DNA of 64,000 nucleotides from an uncultured Chlorobiaceae bacterium (GCA_903994455.1 CAJEXI010000003.1:100671-164670), one strand, 5' to 3'. Positions 44,805-55,578 are shown, counted from the stretch's first letter. Program-made: numbers and translations. Notes: a model not told the origin generated them from the sequence alone.

Positions 44805-45353
44805 ATGAAGAATTCAGAGAGGCCGCAAATCCGTTCCACAACAGTTATCGGTGTTTTACGCGATGGCAAGGCTGCGCTCGGAAGCGATGGCCAGATGACG
44901 CTTGGTAATACGGTTGTAAAACATTCAACCAGAAAGATCCGGAGATTGTATCAGGGAAAGCTTGTTGCCGGTTTTGCGGGAGCAACGGCTGATGCCTTGA
45001 CCCTGCTTGACCGCTTTGATACGAAGCTTGAGGCCTATAATGGCAAGCTCGAACGTGCGGCTGTGGAGCTTGCCAAAGACTGGAGAACCGACAAGTATCT
45101 CCGCCGTCTCGAAGCGATGCTTGCCATTGTCAGTAACGACAAGGCGCTGATTATTTCAGGAACCGGTGATGTTATTGAACCGGAGGATGGTATCGTTGCC
45201 ATTGGCAGCGGAAGTATGTATGCGCTGGCAGCAGCCCGATCACTCTTGAAACACACCTCGCTGTCCGCAAAGGAGATTGTGCTGGAGAGTTTGAAGATCG
45301 CTGCCGATATCTGTATTTATACCAACGATCATATTATTGTTGAAGAGGTTTGA
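44805..45353 (+). CDS. hslV: ATP-dependent protease peptidase subunit HslV
   Basis: About 182 residues; ATG at 44805 preferred over the TTG at 44802. A short leader ([11 protein letters not shown]) precedes the catalytic N-terminal threonine of [32 protein letters not shown] and [20 protein letters not shown] are family motifs. Forms a double hexamer capped by HslU. Lies directly after rpoN and ~90 bases before hslU. Confidence 0.95.
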   Translation: MKNSERPQIRSTTVIGVLRDGKAALGSDGQMTLGNTVVKHSTRKIRRLYQGKLVAGFAGATADALTLLDRFDTKLEAYNGKLERAAVELAKDWRTDKYLRRLEAMLAIVSNDKALIISGTGDVIEPEDGIVAIGSGSMYALAAARSLLKHTSLSAKEIVLESLKIAADICIYTNDHIIVEEV

Positions 45354-45439
45354 ACGAGGTATTGGCGCTTTGCATTGCAGGGTCTGCTGGATTGCAGATC
45401 CTGGGCAGTTTTTTGTAATCAACAATTCATTGCAGGGAT

Positions 45440-46870
45440 ATGAGTACTAAAAGTTCTATTGCTGAGAGTAATCTGACTCCGAACCAGATTGTTTCGCAGC
45501 TTGATAAATATATTATTGGCCAGAAGGATGCGAAAAAATCTGTCGCCATTGCCTTGCGCAACAGGCTGCGCCGCCAGAATGTGAGCGATGAGCTTCGCGA
45601 TGAGATTATGCCCAATAACATCATCATGATTGGCCCGACGGGTGTTGGCAAAACCGAAATTGCCCGCAGGCTTGCCAAGCTGGCAAGGGCTCCGTTTGTG
45701 AAGGTTGAGGCATCAAAATTTACGGAAGTGGGTTATGTCGGGCGTGATGTGGAGTCCATGATTCGTGACCTTGTCGATCAGTCGGTGGCCATGGTGAGAA
45801 GTGAGCGCTCCGAAGAGGTTCGTGAAAAGGCGGCCTTGCTTGTTGAAGAGCGCCTGCTTGATATTCTTCTTCCTCCTGTTGCCTCTTCGCATGATTCCGG
45901 TGATGAGGAGAGTGGTGATGAAGAGGGGAGCGAGATGCCGTCCCGTGGCGAGCCAGATAAATCGGTTGAGGTGAATCGTCGCAGCCGCAAGAAGATGCTG
46001 GAGCGTCTTCGCAATGGCAAGCTTGAGGATCGTCAGATTGAGATGGATACTTCCGGTGATTCGCCGGGTGGCATGATGCAGGTCTTTGGCCCACTCGGTC
46101 AGATGGAGGAGATTGGGGGCATTATGCAGGATCTGATGAGCGGCATGCCCCGCAAACGCAAGAAAAGACGAGTCAGTATTGCTGAAGCACGCAAGCTTCT
46201 TGAGCAGGAAGAGGTGCAGAAGCTTATTGATATGGAGAGTGTTGTCAAAGAGGCGATCAACAAGGTCGAGCAGTCCGGAATTGTCTTTATTGATGAGATT
46301 GATAAAATTGCCTCACCCTCTACGGGGGCTGGCGGCAAGGGGCCGGATGTCAGCCGTGAGGGGGTGCAGCGCGATCTTCTGCCGATTGTTGAAGGTTCCA
46401 ACGTTGCAACCAAGCATGGCATGGTGAAGACCGACCATGTGCTCTTTATTGCTTCAGGCGCGTTCCATGTCGCAAAGCCTTCGGATCTTATTCCAGAGCT
46501 TCAGGGTCGTTTTCCTATCAGGGTTGAACTGAAAAGCCTGACGGAAGAGGATTTTTACCTGATTCTCACGCAGCCGGATAATGCCCTTATCAAGCAGTAT
46601 TCAGCGCTGTTGGCCACAGAAGGAGTTGATTTGACCTTTAGTGAAGGGGCTATCCGCGAGATTGCCAAAATTGCCGCAAGAGTCAATGAGAGTGTAGAAA
46701 ATATCGGTGCAAGAAGACTCCACACCATCATGACCAATCTTCTTGAGGAGCTGATGTTCAATATTCCCGAGAATTTTTCTGATGAACGTGTGGAGATTGA
46801 CGAGACCATGGTGAAGGAGAAGCTGAATCATGTCGTGGCAGATCGCGATCTGAGCCAGTACATTCTATAA
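45440..46870 (+). CDS. hslU: ATP-dependent protease ATPase subunit HslU
   Basis: 476 residues, somewhat longer than E. coli HslU because of an acidic insertion in the I-domain ([15 protein letters not shown], ~155-170). Walker [16 protein letters not shown] (~63), Walker [12 protein letters not shown], sensor [15 protein letters not shown], and the C-terminal SQYIL that docks into HslV. It unfolds and feeds substrates to HslV. Confidence 0.95.
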   Translation: MSTKSSIAESNLTPNQIVSQLDKYIIGQKDAKKSVAIALRNRLRRQNVSDELRDEIMPNNIIMIGPTGVGKTEIARRLAKLARAPFVKVEASKFTEVGYVGRDVESMIRDLVDQSVAMVRSERSEEVREKAALLVEERLLDILLPPVASSHDSGDEESGDEEGSEMPSRGEPDKSVEVNRRSRKKMLERLRNGKLEDRQIEMDTSGDSPGGMMQVFGPLGQMEEIGGIMQDLMSGMPRKRKKRRVSIAEARKLLEQEEVQKLIDMESVVKEAINKVEQSGIVFIDEIDKIASPSTGAGGKGPDVSREGVQRDLLPIVEGSNVATKHGMVKTDHVLFIASGAFHVAKPSDLIPELQGRFPIRVELKSLTEEDFYLILTQPDNALIKQYSALLATEGVDLTFSEGAIREIAKIAARVNESVENIGARRLHTIMTNLLEELMFNIPENFSDERVEIDETMVKEKLNHVVADRDLSQYIL

Positions 46871-46900
46871 CGCAAGTTGTTTTCCGGGCACAAGCCTTCT

Positions 46901-46930
46901 GGGAACGCCGAGCTGGAGCCAGGCGTTCCC
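46901..46930. repeat. Intergenic palindrome (hairpin) after hslU
   Basis: Perfect 9-bp arms GGGAACGCC and GGCGTTCCC around GAGCTGGAGCCA, followed by a CCGAATAACCTGTAATTCA block also seen after the palindrome at 21182. It may act as a transcript 3'-end structure for hslVU. Confidence 0.6.
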
Positions 46931-46982
46931 GTATCTTTCCCGAATAACCTGTAATTCAGGGGAATTAGAAATACTCAAAGAG

Positions 46983-47438
46983 ATGAAAAGCGTTATGTCA
47001 ATACTTGTTCTCAACGGGCCGAATCTTTCCCGACTTGGAAAACGCGAGCCGGAAGTGTACGGCTATCGAACTCTTGACGATATCAACCGTGAACTTACGG
47101 AGAGTTTTCCGGAACTCTTCCTTGAGTTTTTTCAGTCTGAAGATGAGGGAGCGTTGCTGGAAAAACTCTTTCATATCGAAGACAAGGGTGGATATAGCGG
47201 TGTTGTGCTGAACGCAGGTGCGCTCACCCACTACTCTATTGCTCTGCGCGATGCTATCAGTGCCGTCACCATTCCTGTTGTTGAGGTTCATCTTTCAAAC
47301 ATCTATGCTCGCGAGGAGTTTCGACGATCATCGGTGATTTCGGAAGTATGTGTCGGTGTTATCAGCGGCTTTGGAGCGAACAGCTACCATCTGGGTGTCA
47401 GGGCTCTGTTGGCCATGGCCTCTGCCAGCCACCAATAA
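46983..47438 (+). CDS. aroQ: Type II 3-dehydroquinate dehydratase
   Basis: 151 residues. Motifs LVLNGPNLSRLGKREPEVYG, LNAGALTHYSIALRDAI, and VEVHLSNIYAREEFR with the catalytic histidine region; QSEDEG stands in for the usual QSNxEG. It catalyses the third step of the shikimate pathway. A start at 46995 (MSILVLNG) is equally possible and has better ribosome-binding spacing. Not obviously in an operon. Confidence 0.92.
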   Translation: MKSVMSILVLNGPNLSRLGKREPEVYGYRTLDDINRELTESFPELFLEFFQSEDEGALLEKLFHIEDKGGYSGVVLNAGALTHYSIALRDAISAVTIPVVEVHLSNIYAREEFRRSSVISEVCVGVISGFGANSYHLGVRALLAMASASHQ

Positions 47439-47450
47439 GGCACTTTTTGC

Positions 47451-47921
47451 TTATCGAAACCAGATAGCATCAGGGTATTTGAGGTGAAGTTTTTTGTCGA
47501 GCCCGAGCCAGTGGCCTGACGGAAGGAGCATCAGCAGTATCGCAAAGGCCATGAATGGAGGAAGAGAGAGGTTGAAATAGCCTCCAGCAGCAAAATTCAG
47601 CACCATGAAGAGAGCAAATGCACCATTAAGTCTTACCGCAAGGCCAAAAACAAGCCCGAGACCGATGATCAGCTCTCCGACGGTAACAATCCAGGCGATC
47701 GGCAATGCCAATGGGATGGCAAAATGGACAAGGTAGTTTGCCTGAAAAGAGTTAGCAGGGAGTTCAGCAAGCCGTTTGATGAAAAATCCCTGCATAAGGT
47801 CACTCCACAACCACCCTTTTACCAGCTTGTGCCAAAAGCCGTACAGAAAAAAAGCTGCAAAGAGATATCGTCCAAGCAGAAAAAGAATAATTCCGATTTT
47901 TCTGAAAAGGGGATTGTTCAT
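47451..47921 (-). CDS. DoxX-family membrane protein
   Basis: About 156 residues from the ATG at 47921, which gives MNNPLFRKIGIILFLLGRYL; upstream starts would run into purB. Four predicted membrane helices with LGRYLFAAFFLYGFWHKLV and GELIIGLGLVFGLAVRLNGA typical of DoxX proteins. Function uncertain (quinone or redox-linked in some relatives). Directly downstream of purB on the same strand. Confidence 0.7.
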   Translation of the reverse strand: MNNPLFRKIGIILFLLGRYLFAAFFLYGFWHKLVKGWLWSDLMQGFFIKRLAELPANSFQANYLVHFAIPLALPIAWIVTVGELIIGLGLVFGLAVRLNGAFALFMVLNFAAGGYFNLSLPPFMAFAILLMLLPSGHWLGLDKKLHLKYPDAIWFR

Positions 47922-47931
47922 CGTCAACCTG

Positions 47932-49236
47932 TTAGAGTCCATTACGTTTGAAGATAGTATCAACACTGTTTTTCAACTTCCCAAGAATTGTTTCAGTACT
48001 GAAGAGGCGGGCAATATCGTCAGCATTGAGATAGTTCAGCAACTCTTCATCCCTCAGAAGCAGGTCGCGCAGGTGTACTTTGGTTGACCAGCTCTCCATG
48101 GCGTTGCGCTGCACCAGCTTGTAGGCCACTTCACGGGTCAGCCCTTTTGCCGTAAGAGCGAGCAGTACGGTCTGTGATGTGGTCAGTCCATAAGAGGAGT
48201 TGAAGTTTTCCTCCATTCTCTCTGGATAGACAAGCAGGGTGGCAACAGCTTCGCTGAAGGTGCGCAGCATGTAGCAGAGGGCGGTTGTGGAGTCGGGCAT
48301 GATGATGCGTTCAACCGAGGAGTGGGAGATATCCCGTTCATGCCAAAGCGCCACATTTTCCATGGCGGCCAGGGAGTTGGAGCGGACGACGCGGGCCAGG
48401 CCGGTCAAGCGCTCGAAGGTGATGGGGTTACGCTTGTGCGGCATGGCTGAACTTCCTTTCTGCCCCTTGCTGAAAAACTCCTCGGCTTCACGAACTTCGG
48501 TGCGTTGCAGGTGGCGCAGTTCAACGGAGAACTTTTCGATGGATGAGGCGATGATGGCAAGCGTTGTGGCATATTCTGCGTGACGGTCGCGCTGAAGAAT
48601 TTGGGTCGAAATGGATGATGGGGTCAGGCCAAGTTTCTGGCATACTGCGGCTTCGATGTCGGGCGAAAGGTGCTGATAGGTGCCGACTGCGCCAGAGATT
48701 TTGCCGACAGAGATGGTCGTGACCGCCTGTTTCATCCGTTCGAGGTTACGGAGCATCTCCTGGTGCCAGAGCAGCAGCTTCAGGCCGAAGGTGGTTGGCT
48801 CGGCATGAATTCCATGAGTTCGGCCCATCTCAATGGTGTATTTGAACTCTATCGCCCGTTTGGCAAGCACCTCAATCAGGCGCTCAATATCGGCGACAAG
48901 AATTTTCCCAGCGTCGCGCATCTGCATGGCGAGTGACGTATCACCAACATCCGAAGAGGTAAGCCCTTCATGAATGTAACGCGATTCTGGTCCGACATAA
49001 TTGGCCACGTTGGTCAAAAAGGCGATGACATCGTGCTTCGTCTCCTTCTCGATCTCAAGAATTTCAGCAACGTTGAAGGTGGCCTTCTCTTTGATGACCG
49101 CATAGGCCTCAGCAGGCACCATACCCGCCTCCATGCGTGCCTCAACAGCGGCAATTTCAAGCTGGAGCCAACGCTGAAATTTCGCGTCGTCAGTCCAGAT
49201 TGCCGAGATATCTTTGGGTGAATAACGTGGTATCAC
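47932..49236 (-). CDS. purB: Adenylosuccinate lyase
   Basis: 434 residues, normal length. The fumarase/aspartase-superfamily signature [14 protein letters not shown] is present, with [19 protein letters not shown] and [17 protein letters not shown]. It acts twice in purine synthesis (SAICAR and adenylosuccinate cleavage). Probably cotranscribed with the DoxX gene 10 bases downstream. Confidence 0.95.
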   Translation of the reverse strand: MIPRYSPKDISAIWTDDAKFQRWLQLEIAAVEARMEAGMVPAEAYAVIKEKATFNVAEILEIEKETKHDVIAFLTNVANYVGPESRYIHEGLTSSDVGDTSLAMQMRDAGKILVADIERLIEVLAKRAIEFKYTIEMGRTHGIHAEPTTFGLKLLLWHQEMLRNLERMKQAVTTISVGKISGAVGTYQHLSPDIEAAVCQKLGLTPSSISTQILQRDRHAEYATTLAIIASSIEKFSVELRHLQRTEVREAEEFFSKGQKGSSAMPHKRNPITFERLTGLARVVRSNSLAAMENVALWHERDISHSSVERIIMPDSTTALCYMLRTFSEAVATLLVYPERMEENFNSSYGLTTSQTVLLALTAKGLTREVAYKLVQRNAMESWSTKVHLRDLLLRDEELLNYLNADDIARLFSTETILGKLKNSVDTIFKRNGL

Positions 49237-49410
49237 TTCCTTGTTCTGTTTAGTGTGTTGTCAAAAATTTACTCAATATAACGACCTGAAGCATGAAAAA
49301 CCACATCTTCTGAAAGGAGCGGTATCTTCCTCTCCGATACCAGCATCATTATACACTGATTAACAGTAACTTGCCATGCCAGCCAAACTCCTTGTGCAAG
49401 CGTTTCGGAT

Positions 49411-50838
49411 TTATAACGTTTCGGCACTTCTCATCTCCTGATAGATCAGCCTGATATAGTCGAGCGCTGCATCGCGATCATAGGGGATAAGCCCGTCAAT
49501 CACAGCATTTTCCATCCTTTTTTTGATCATGCCTACCGTTTTTCCTTCCGGGAGTCCCAGAAGCGCCATGATATCTTCGCCACTGACCGGGGGACGCCAT
49601 TTGGCAAGCTGATCTTTTTCTCCAACCTCCGCAATTTTTGCCTCAACAAGATTGAAATTATTCATAATCCGTGAGACCTTTTTCGGATTTTTGCTGGTCA
49701 CGTCGGCTTTGCAGAGGCTCATAAGATCCCGCAGATCCTCTCCGGCATCAAACATGAGGCGCCGGATGGCCGAATCGCTGATTTCATCTTTCGACAGGGG
49801 AATGGGGCGGTGGTGCAGACGAACCATCTTCTGGACATAGTCGAGCGGATCGTGCGGCCAGCGCATGTATCTGAAAATTTTCGAGACAAATTTTATGCCG
49901 ACAGCGTCATGGCCGTGAAAGGTCCACCCTGCGCTTTTGGTGAACCGTTTGGTGACCGGTTTGGCAATATCGTGCAGCAGTGCGGCAATCCTGAGCCAGA
50001 GGTTCGGGGAGTGTGCGGCAACATTGTCGATAACCTGGAAGGTGTGGAAAAGGGTATCCTTGTGCCCCATGCCATCCACCTGCTCAATGCCAGCCATGGC
50101 AGCCACTTCAGGCATCAACTCCTTCAGCAACCCTGTTTCGTAGAGGATGACGAGGCCGATTGAGGGGCGCGGGGAGAGCATGATTTTGAGGAACTCCTGA
50201 CTCACTCTCTCCATCGAAACAATCTTTACCCGATCGCACATCGAGTGCATTGCTTCCAGCACTTCAGGGAGTGGCTGAAAGTCAAGCTGTGCCGCAAATC
50301 GTGCGGTTCGCATCATGCGGAGCGGGTCATCGGAGAAGGTCTGTTCGGGGTCAAGCGGCGTTCTCAGGATTCTGGCCTCAATATCCTCAACTCCGTGAAA
50401 ATGGTCGATAATCTGGTTTCGTCCCTCCCGATTGAGCGTCAGAGCCAGTGCGTTGATGGTGAAATCCCGTCGTGAAAGGTCGTCGTCAAGCGTACCAATG
50501 AGAGTTACCGGTTTTCTTGAATCGCTGTTATAGGACTCTTTGCGTGCGCCGACCAGTTCAACTTTGAAACTTCCCTGAATGGAGTCTGTGAGTTCAAGTT
50601 GTGCGGTGCGGAATCGTTCAAACAGCACAAAATTTCTGCCTTGCAGCTCGTCGTGTACAATTTTTGCAAAAGCTACGGGATCGCCGATGACCATAATATC
50701 GATGTCGCTGCAAGGCCGGTGCATGAGCATGTCGCGCACATAACCTCCGACAAGATAACAGGGTGTACCGCTTTTGTCGGCAAGCTCTCCTATCCGGTAA
50801 AGCAGCTCGGGTATGGCGGGTAGTGAGTGTGGTATCAT
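49411..50838 (-). CDS. CCA tRNA nucleotidyltransferase / poly(A) polymerase family protein with HD domain
   Basis: 475 residues. Nucleotidyltransferase head YLVGGYVRDMLMHRPCSDID with the DxD motif, RRDFTINALAL, and the RNA-binding DDPLRMMRTARFAAQL. An HD domain follows (LRIAALLHDIAKPVTKR). It most likely maintains tRNA 3' CCA ends; the family also contains A-adding enzymes and poly(A) polymerases. The start codon gives an N-terminus at the expected distance from the nucleotidyltransferase motif. Confidence 0.88.
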   Translation of the reverse strand: MIPHSLPAIPELLYRIGELADKSGTPCYLVGGYVRDMLMHRPCSDIDIMVIGDPVAFAKIVHDELQGRNFVLFERFRTAQLELTDSIQGSFKVELVGARKESYNSDSRKPVTLIGTLDDDLSRRDFTINALALTLNREGRNQIIDHFHGVEDIEARILRTPLDPEQTFSDDPLRMMRTARFAAQLDFQPLPEVLEAMHSMCDRVKIVSMERVSQEFLKIMLSPRPSIGLVILYETGLLKELMPEVAAMAGIEQVDGMGHKDTLFHTFQVIDNVAAHSPNLWLRIAALLHDIAKPVTKRFTKSAGWTFHGHDAVGIKFVSKIFRYMRWPHDPLDYVQKMVRLHHRPIPLSKDEISDSAIRRLMFDAGEDLRDLMSLCKADVTSKNPKKVSRIMNNFNLVEAKIAEVGEKDQLAKWRPPVSGEDIMALLGLPEGKTVGMIKKRMENAVIDGLIPYDRDAALDYIRLIYQEMRSAETL

Positions 50839-50863
50839 GACAAGTTGGCTATAGAGTGGTCGG

Positions 50864-51898
50864 TCACTCCTGTGAAGCGGTGTTGGCGGCTATCTCCTCC
50901 GCAATTTTGCCCGCAACCATGAGTGCCCTGCGCCCGTCGGATGAGGTGACAGCCGTTGGCGTTTTATCCCTGATTGAGGTTATAAAATGTTCTAATTCGT
51001 CCCGTAGCGCATTAACTTTCGGGACTTCGGGATGGATGTAGTCGAGCGCCATCCCCTCCATTGTCTCATGAATTTCGCCGAACTGTTCGAGTATTTTTCG
51101 TGCGGCAAACGATTTCAGGGGATTTTTTGATGAGAGTTCCTCCTGCCGGACAAGCCTGAAGACCTCCGATTTGCCTGTGGTTAAATCGAGCGAAGCGTAG
51201 CTTTTTGGATTGTTGCAGAAGAAACGAAGCTTTCGTATCCGGCTTCGGCTGAGTCGGCTTGCCGTCACGTTTGCCGTGGCACCGTTGACAAAATCGATTC
51301 TGGCCGTCGCCATGTCAAGTTCGTTAGAGAAGACCTTGACTCCTGAAGCGGCAATATGTTTGATATCTGACTGGATCAGGGAGAGCACCAGATCGATGTC
51401 GTGGATCATCAAGTCGAGCACAACCGAGACATCCGTCACTCGCTTTGAGAAGCCGGTCAGCCGCTCAGCCTGGATATACATCGGACGCCCTATTTTAGCC
51501 TCAACAGCACGCAATGCCGGGTTGAAACGTTCGATATGGCCAACCTGTATGCGAACGTTCTTTTCGGCTTCGAGTCGAATCAACTCATCGGCTTCATCAA
51601 CCGTTGTGGTAATCGGCTTTTCAATGAAAAGATGCAGACCAACGCCCAGCAATCTCCTGGCAATGGCAAAATGCGAGCTTGTTGTTGTGGCAATTATGGC
51701 GGCATCACACTCCTCTTCAAACTGCTCAAGTGAAGTGAGAAGGGGGACACTGTATTTGGCTGCCATCTCCTTGGCCCGTGCTGTATCAAGGTCATAGAGA
51801 CCTGCACAAAAAACATCAGGCCATTCGTTTGCTATTTCCGCAAGAAGTTTCGTATGAAACTCTCCAAGTTTTCCTGCTCCGATAACCCCGATCTTCAT
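50864..51898 (-). CDS. Gfo/Idh/MocA family oxidoreductase
   Basis: 344 residues. N-terminal Rossmann motif IGVIGAGKLGEFHTKLLAEI, then ATTTSSHFAIARRLLGVGLH and the EKPITTTVDEADEL segment containing the family EKP motif, with a C-terminal alpha/beta domain (VLDLMIHDIDLVLSLI). NAD(P)-dependent sugar or biliverdin-like substrate oxidoreductase; the substrate cannot be read from sequence. Confidence 0.85.
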   Translation of the reverse strand: MKIGVIGAGKLGEFHTKLLAEIANEWPDVFCAGLYDLDTARAKEMAAKYSVPLLTSLEQFEEECDAAIIATTTSSHFAIARRLLGVGLHLFIEKPITTTVDEADELIRLEAEKNVRIQVGHIERFNPALRAVEAKIGRPMYIQAERLTGFSKRVTDVSVVLDLMIHDIDLVLSLIQSDIKHIAASGVKVFSNELDMATARIDFVNGATANVTASRLSRSRIRKLRFFCNNPKSYASLDLTTGKSEVFRLVRQEELSSKNPLKSFAARKILEQFGEIHETMEGMALDYIHPEVPKVNALRDELEHFITSIRDKTPTAVTSSDGRRALMVAGKIAEEIAANTASQE

Positions 51899-51940
51899 AG
51901 TGTTCTCTCCTGTATCAATAGAGTGGCTGGATCAGCACCG

Positions 51941-53212
51941 TCAACCACCGGCTACTTCGGTTATAGGATCAAGAGCATCAATATTGTACTTGAAAAGACT
52001 GAGTGCAATAAGAGCTCCGGCAAGGGTCAGAATTCCCGCAAAAATGTAGGGCGCATGAAAATTCATGCCGTAGAGGATGCTTCCGCTGAATGGTCCCATG
52101 ATACGGGCAAAAGAGTTCACCGATTGTGAGAGTCCGAGAATCTGTCCCTGCTTTTGTTTATAGCTGTAGAGTGAAATCATGGAAAGGTTTATGGGAGCAA
52201 CCAGGCTTGTGCCAATCGCAAAAAAGAAGAGGATAGCAAGTCCGAGAGAAAAGAGTGAACTCTGTGGAGCAAACGGGACAAAGAAAACTCCGACAAAGGT
52301 GAAAAGATGTCCCCAGAAGAAGAGCTTGTGCTCACCCAGTTGTTTGATAAGCTTTCTGATAAGTCCACCCTGAACAACCACTGACCATATTCCGACATAG
52401 GCAAAGAGATAGCCTATCTGCTCATCAGTAGCCCTGAAATACTCTTTCCAGAGCAAAATGGAGGCAACCTGCATGTTGACGATGGCAAAGGTATAAATGT
52501 AGTTGGCAATCATCAGCAGTGCGAGCGGGCGTGAGCTGAACACCAGTTTCAGTCCGTCACCATACTCTCTTGATTTTTGAGCAAGAAACACGGAAGCTGA
52601 ACGTCGGGGTTCGTCGGTTGGCGACTTTTTTTTCAGAAAGCCAAAGACAATTTTCTGGGCATTCTTGTTTGATTCGGGAAGCAGGAAAATGGCAAGAATA
52701 AAATCGACCGTAATAAGGGCTGCGGAGACATACCCTACCATCTGAATGCCGTAGTTATGCTTGAGAACTCCTCCGATAAGCGGGCCAATGATAAAGCCGA
52801 TGCCGAAAGCAGCTCCCATCATTCCCATTGCTCCGGAGCGGCTTTTGCTGTCGGTAACGTCGGTGATATAGGCCTGGGCGGCTGCAATGTTGGCCGACCC
52901 GATACCCGATAGCCCCCTGGCAAAAATAAGGAGTGGAATGGTGGCCGCCTGTGCAAAAACCAGATAGGAGACGGCAGTGATAAAAATACTGATCAGCATG
53001 ACCGGTCGCCGCCCGATCTTGTCGCTCAGCTTGCCCCAGAGAGAGGAGAATATAAACTGCATGATGGAAAAAATCGCCGCAATCAGTCCAATCATAAACG
53101 GACTGGCCCCGAGATCCTTGGCATAAGTCGGCAAAAGCGGGAGCACAATGCCGAATCCGATCAGATCCAGTAAAACCGTCAGAAGTAAAATGAACAGAGG
53201 TGAGCGCTTCAT
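51941..53212 (-). CDS. MFS transporter (TetA/multidrug exporter type)
   Basis: About 423 residues from the ATG at 53212 ([20 protein letters not shown]), giving the standard N-terminal first helix. Twelve hydrophobic helices; the MFS loop motif [18 protein letters not shown] between TM2 and TM3; [20 protein letters not shown] in TM4. Resembles tetracycline/H+ antiporter-type exporters. Substrate unknown. It lies 80 bases downstream of btuF on the same strand but has no clear functional link. Confidence 0.85.
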   Translation of the reverse strand: MKRSPLFILLLTVLLDLIGFGIVLPLLPTYAKDLGASPFMIGLIAAIFSIMQFIFSSLWGKLSDKIGRRPVMLISIFITAVSYLVFAQAATIPLLIFARGLSGIGSANIAAAQAYITDVTDSKSRSGAMGMMGAAFGIGFIIGPLIGGVLKHNYGIQMVGYVSAALITVDFILAIFLLPESNKNAQKIVFGFLKKKSPTDEPRRSASVFLAQKSREYGDGLKLVFSSRPLALLMIANYIYTFAIVNMQVASILLWKEYFRATDEQIGYLFAYVGIWSVVVQGGLIRKLIKQLGEHKLFFWGHLFTFVGVFFVPFAPQSSLFSLGLAILFFFAIGTSLVAPINLSMISLYSYKQKQGQILGLSQSVNSFARIMGPFSGSILYGMNFHAPYIFAGILTLAGALIALSLFKYNIDALDPITEVAGG

Positions 53213-53292
53213 GCCTGCAATAACGTTTTGTTCCACTAAAGCCACAAAGATAAAAAAATTAACGCCGATTCTGGCAGGGATAGCCCAAAAAA

Positions 53293-54174
53293 TCAGAGCC
53301 CAGGCTTCTCATCAGGATAAATCGTCCGATATAACTGAGCAATTCCCTCGAGTACCCTCGGGCCGGGACGCAGAAAGAGGCTATTGTCGAACCGGTCGTA
53401 CACCTGACGGTTTTTGACGGCTGTAATAGAACTCCAGCCCGGACGGTTGAGAACGTTATCGGCTGCAGTGGACTCTTTGGCCATGTACATACAGGCAATG
53501 ACATCAGGGTTTTTCTTGATCACCCACTCCTGGGATATCTCGAAATAATCTTTTTGCACCACGTCACCGATATTCTGGCCGCCAGCGCAGGCTATCAGCG
53601 CCGACGTGTAGCTTCCGTTTCCTCCTGTCCAGAACGGGTCATTCCAGATTTCAAGATAAACTGTTTTCTTCTTCTTCAGATCCAGTGCCTTTTGTTTGAA
53701 GGAAGCAAGGCCGTTGCTTATTGAGAGGGCCAGGCTATCGGCTTCTCTGGTGTGGCCAGTCAGCTCGCCGAGTTTTTTCAGGACAAGCGGGATATCGTCA
53801 GGGGATTTGCAGGAGACTGTTTCTCTTGTAATACCAAGCGCGGATATTTTTTTGCCCATCTCTTCATCAGCCAGATCAACATCAATGACCAGATCAGGAT
53901 GGATGGCTGCGAGCAGTTCAAGCGAAGGCCGTCCGAATGCTCCGATGACCGGCACGTGTGCAGCCGCAGCAGGCCAGTCGCAGGCGGTAGTTCTGCCGAC
54001 AAGCTGATCGCCTGCCCCAATGGCAAAAATCATCTCCGTCAGGCTTGGGGCAAGGCTCACAATGCGCGGTTTTGCAGTGGCTTTTTTGTTCTTGATCTGT
54101 TGTTGCGTACATCCTGACACCAGAAGTAACAGTAAAAAGAGTGCGATTGTTTTATAGCGCACGATGTTCAGCAT
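53293..54174 (-). CDS. btuF: Corrinoid/iron-siderophore ABC transporter substrate-binding lipoprotein (BtuF-like)
   Basis: About 293 residues from the ATG at 54174, chosen because it gives a lipoprotein signal peptide with lipobox LLLLLVSGC. The mature part begins [20 protein letters not shown] and has GRTTACDWP and PDLVIDVD, the BtuF/FepB-type fold. Capture of vitamin B12 for import is inferred from the neighbouring riboswitch, BtuB and cobalamin genes. BtuC and BtuD are not adjacent. The start overlaps the Nudix gene by 23 bases. Confidence 0.75.
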   Translation of the reverse strand: MLNIVRYKTIALFLLLLLVSGCTQQQIKNKKATAKPRIVSLAPSLTEMIFAIGAGDQLVGRTTACDWPAAAAHVPVIGAFGRPSLELLAAIHPDLVIDVDLADEEMGKKISALGITRETVSCKSPDDIPLVLKKLGELTGHTREADSLALSISNGLASFKQKALDLKKKKTVYLEIWNDPFWTGGNGSYTSALIACAGGQNIGDVVQKDYFEISQEWVIKKNPDVIACMYMAKESTAADNVLNRPGWSSITAVKNRQVYDRFDNSLFLRPGPRVLEGIAQLYRTIYPDEKPGL

Positions 54175-54562
54175 ATCGTTGAAGTATCTGCAAATGGTTG
54201 AAAGCAAGTGGCATGGCAAGGGCTTCATCCAGAGTGAACCAGGCAATCTCCGTCACCTCGTCGGGCATCAATTCGGCATTGCCTCTTCCTGTTCCGTAAA
54301 AAGCGAGAGCGACCGCGTGAAAGTTATACTCTGGAAAGATTTCATCGAAAAAGGCGAGGAAGGTCGGTGTGGTAAAGTGAAGAGCGGTCTCCTCCATCAC
54401 CTCCCGCACAACAGCCTCTTTCGCCGTTTCATAATCGTCAATGTGCCCACCCGGCAGGCACCAGTGCCCCTGAAAAGGGCGAACGTTCCGTTTTGTCAAG
54501 AGGATGATATCGGGTTTGTCATCATTTTGTACGATAATTGCAGCAACGGTGGCTTTGGTCAT
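54152..54562 (-). CDS. Nudix hydrolase
   Basis: 136 residues. The Nudix box is complete: [20 protein letters not shown] followed by ET, with the REVMEE metal-binding residues. GHWCLPGGH precedes it. It likely hydrolyses a nucleoside diphosphate derivative; the substrate is unknown. Overlaps btuF, so the two are probably cotranscribed. Confidence 0.88.
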   Translation of the reverse strand: MTKATVAAIIVQNDDKPDIILLTKRNVRPFQGHWCLPGGHIDDYETAKEAVVREVMEETALHFTTPTFLAFFDEIFPEYNFHAVALAFYGTGRGNAELMPDEVTEIAWFTLDEALAMPLAFNHLQILQRYAEHRAL

Positions 54563-54601
54563 AGAACGGATGATAGGGTGTGAACCAAATTTTATTTTCA
54601 G

Positions 54602-54675
54602 TACAATTCAACTCTTGTCACAAAGGCAGAAAGCGAGGAAGAAGAAAGCCCGACAAGGTTCTCATCCTGATTGCT
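54602..54675 (+). pseudogene. Relic of the BrnT-partner protein C-terminus
   Basis: Encodes QLLSQRQKARKKKARQG, matching the C-terminal LIPLLSQRQKAKVKKV of the protein at 61632-61931 at both protein and DNA level (TCTTGTCACAAAGGCA shared). Nothing else of that gene remains. Confidence 0.45.
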
Positions 54676-54752
54676 GATTTTGCCAATGGGCGGATTGTGA
54701 GCTACAGCTTCCAGGAATTCCGCACGGGCATCCGGGCCGAGACCTGTGCCGA

Positions 54753-54986
54753 TCACTGGGTCAAGCTATCCGCTTCAGCGAAAACTTCCGAGGCTGGTAG
54801 AGAGTGGCGTTTTCCTGCCTTGTGTTCAGCGTAGCGTCGCTCCGCTTCCGCTACCCATGCTGCATCAATGTCGCTGAGGGCATTTCCGCCAAGTGAGTTG
54901 AGTAAACGGTCGGCCAGGAAGGCTCGTTCCGGTTCCGGCAAGCTCAATGCCTCCTGCTCAACTTTATCGAGGGTAGTAGTCATCAT
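54753..54986 (-). CDS. Addiction-module antitoxin (PF09720-type), orphan
   Basis: About 77 residues from the ATG at 54986 (MMTTTLDKVEQEALSLPEPE), followed by FLADRLLNSLGG and IDAAWVAEAERRYAEHKAGK, the family pattern. No RelE/ParE-like toxin follows on the minus strand, so it is either orphaned or the toxin has been lost. Confidence 0.7.
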   Translation of the reverse strand: MMTTTLDKVEQEALSLPEPERAFLADRLLNSLGGNALSDIDAAWVAEAERRYAEHKAGKRHSLPASEVFAEADSLTQ

Positions 54987-55010
54987 CTCTCTCCGTTTGT
55001 TTCGCTTCAA

Positions 55011-55368
55011 AGAAAATAATAAAGTAGCCCTCTGCTGGTAGACAAAAAGTGGCCAAGTTTAAGTTGTTAACCTGAACTGTTCATGCATCGGAAAGGCGCG
55101 GCCCCCCCCTCGGGTGTCCGGTAAACTTTATCAAGCGTACGGCAAGCCCAACGAATGATGCTTGCTATCTAAGGTAAAAAATAGGAAATATTCCTTTAAT
55201 CCACAATGTACTTTTTCTGGAACGGCTTAACCTTTTAAGAAAATATTGACACTCCGCCAGAGCCATTCAACAAAGATATTGTTCAGTGCCCGGCATCATT
55301 CACTAAAACATACTATTTTTTTTATGCCGCTATTTTCTTAATATGGCGACTTGTTCTTTCGTCGTAGC
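55011..55368. other. Intergenic region, nothing recognised
   Basis: About 360 bases between the orphan antitoxin and the riboswitch. AT-rich in its second half, probably including the promoter for the riboswitch-btuB transcript. No gene or repeat identified. Confidence 0.4.
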
Positions 55369-55578
55369 TGGTGCCGGTTTAAAAGCCGGAGAATAGGGAA
55401 GTACGTGAGAATCGTACACTGTACCCGCAACTGTACAACGGTTAACCGCTGAAATCTTGCATCGCCATAATGCATTGATTTTGCCGGTCGTTTCAAGGTC
55501 ACTGCAATCTTTTCCTCCCTGGAAAACTGCGGGAAGGCCGAAACGGAATCAAGCCGTGATAGTCAGGAGACCTGCCAG
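55369..55578 (+). ncRNA. Cobalamin riboswitch
   Basis: Consensus blocks appear in order: GGTGCCGG near the 5' end, GAATAGGGAAG, GTGAGAATCGTACACTGTAC, CCCGCAACTGTA, a 3' GGGAAGGCC, and the terminal AGTCAGGAGACCTGCC. The CCGCAACTGT segment is the B12-box-type core. It should bind adenosylcobalamin or methylcobalamin and shut off the downstream btuB when corrinoid is plentiful (family knowledge). About 155 bases separate it from the btuB start. Confidence 0.93.

Noticed and set aside
55081..55160. GC-rich patch with a long C-run upstream of the riboswitch, considered as a small RNA or terminator
   Set aside because: No convincing stem-loop with a T-run and no homology to other parts of the window.
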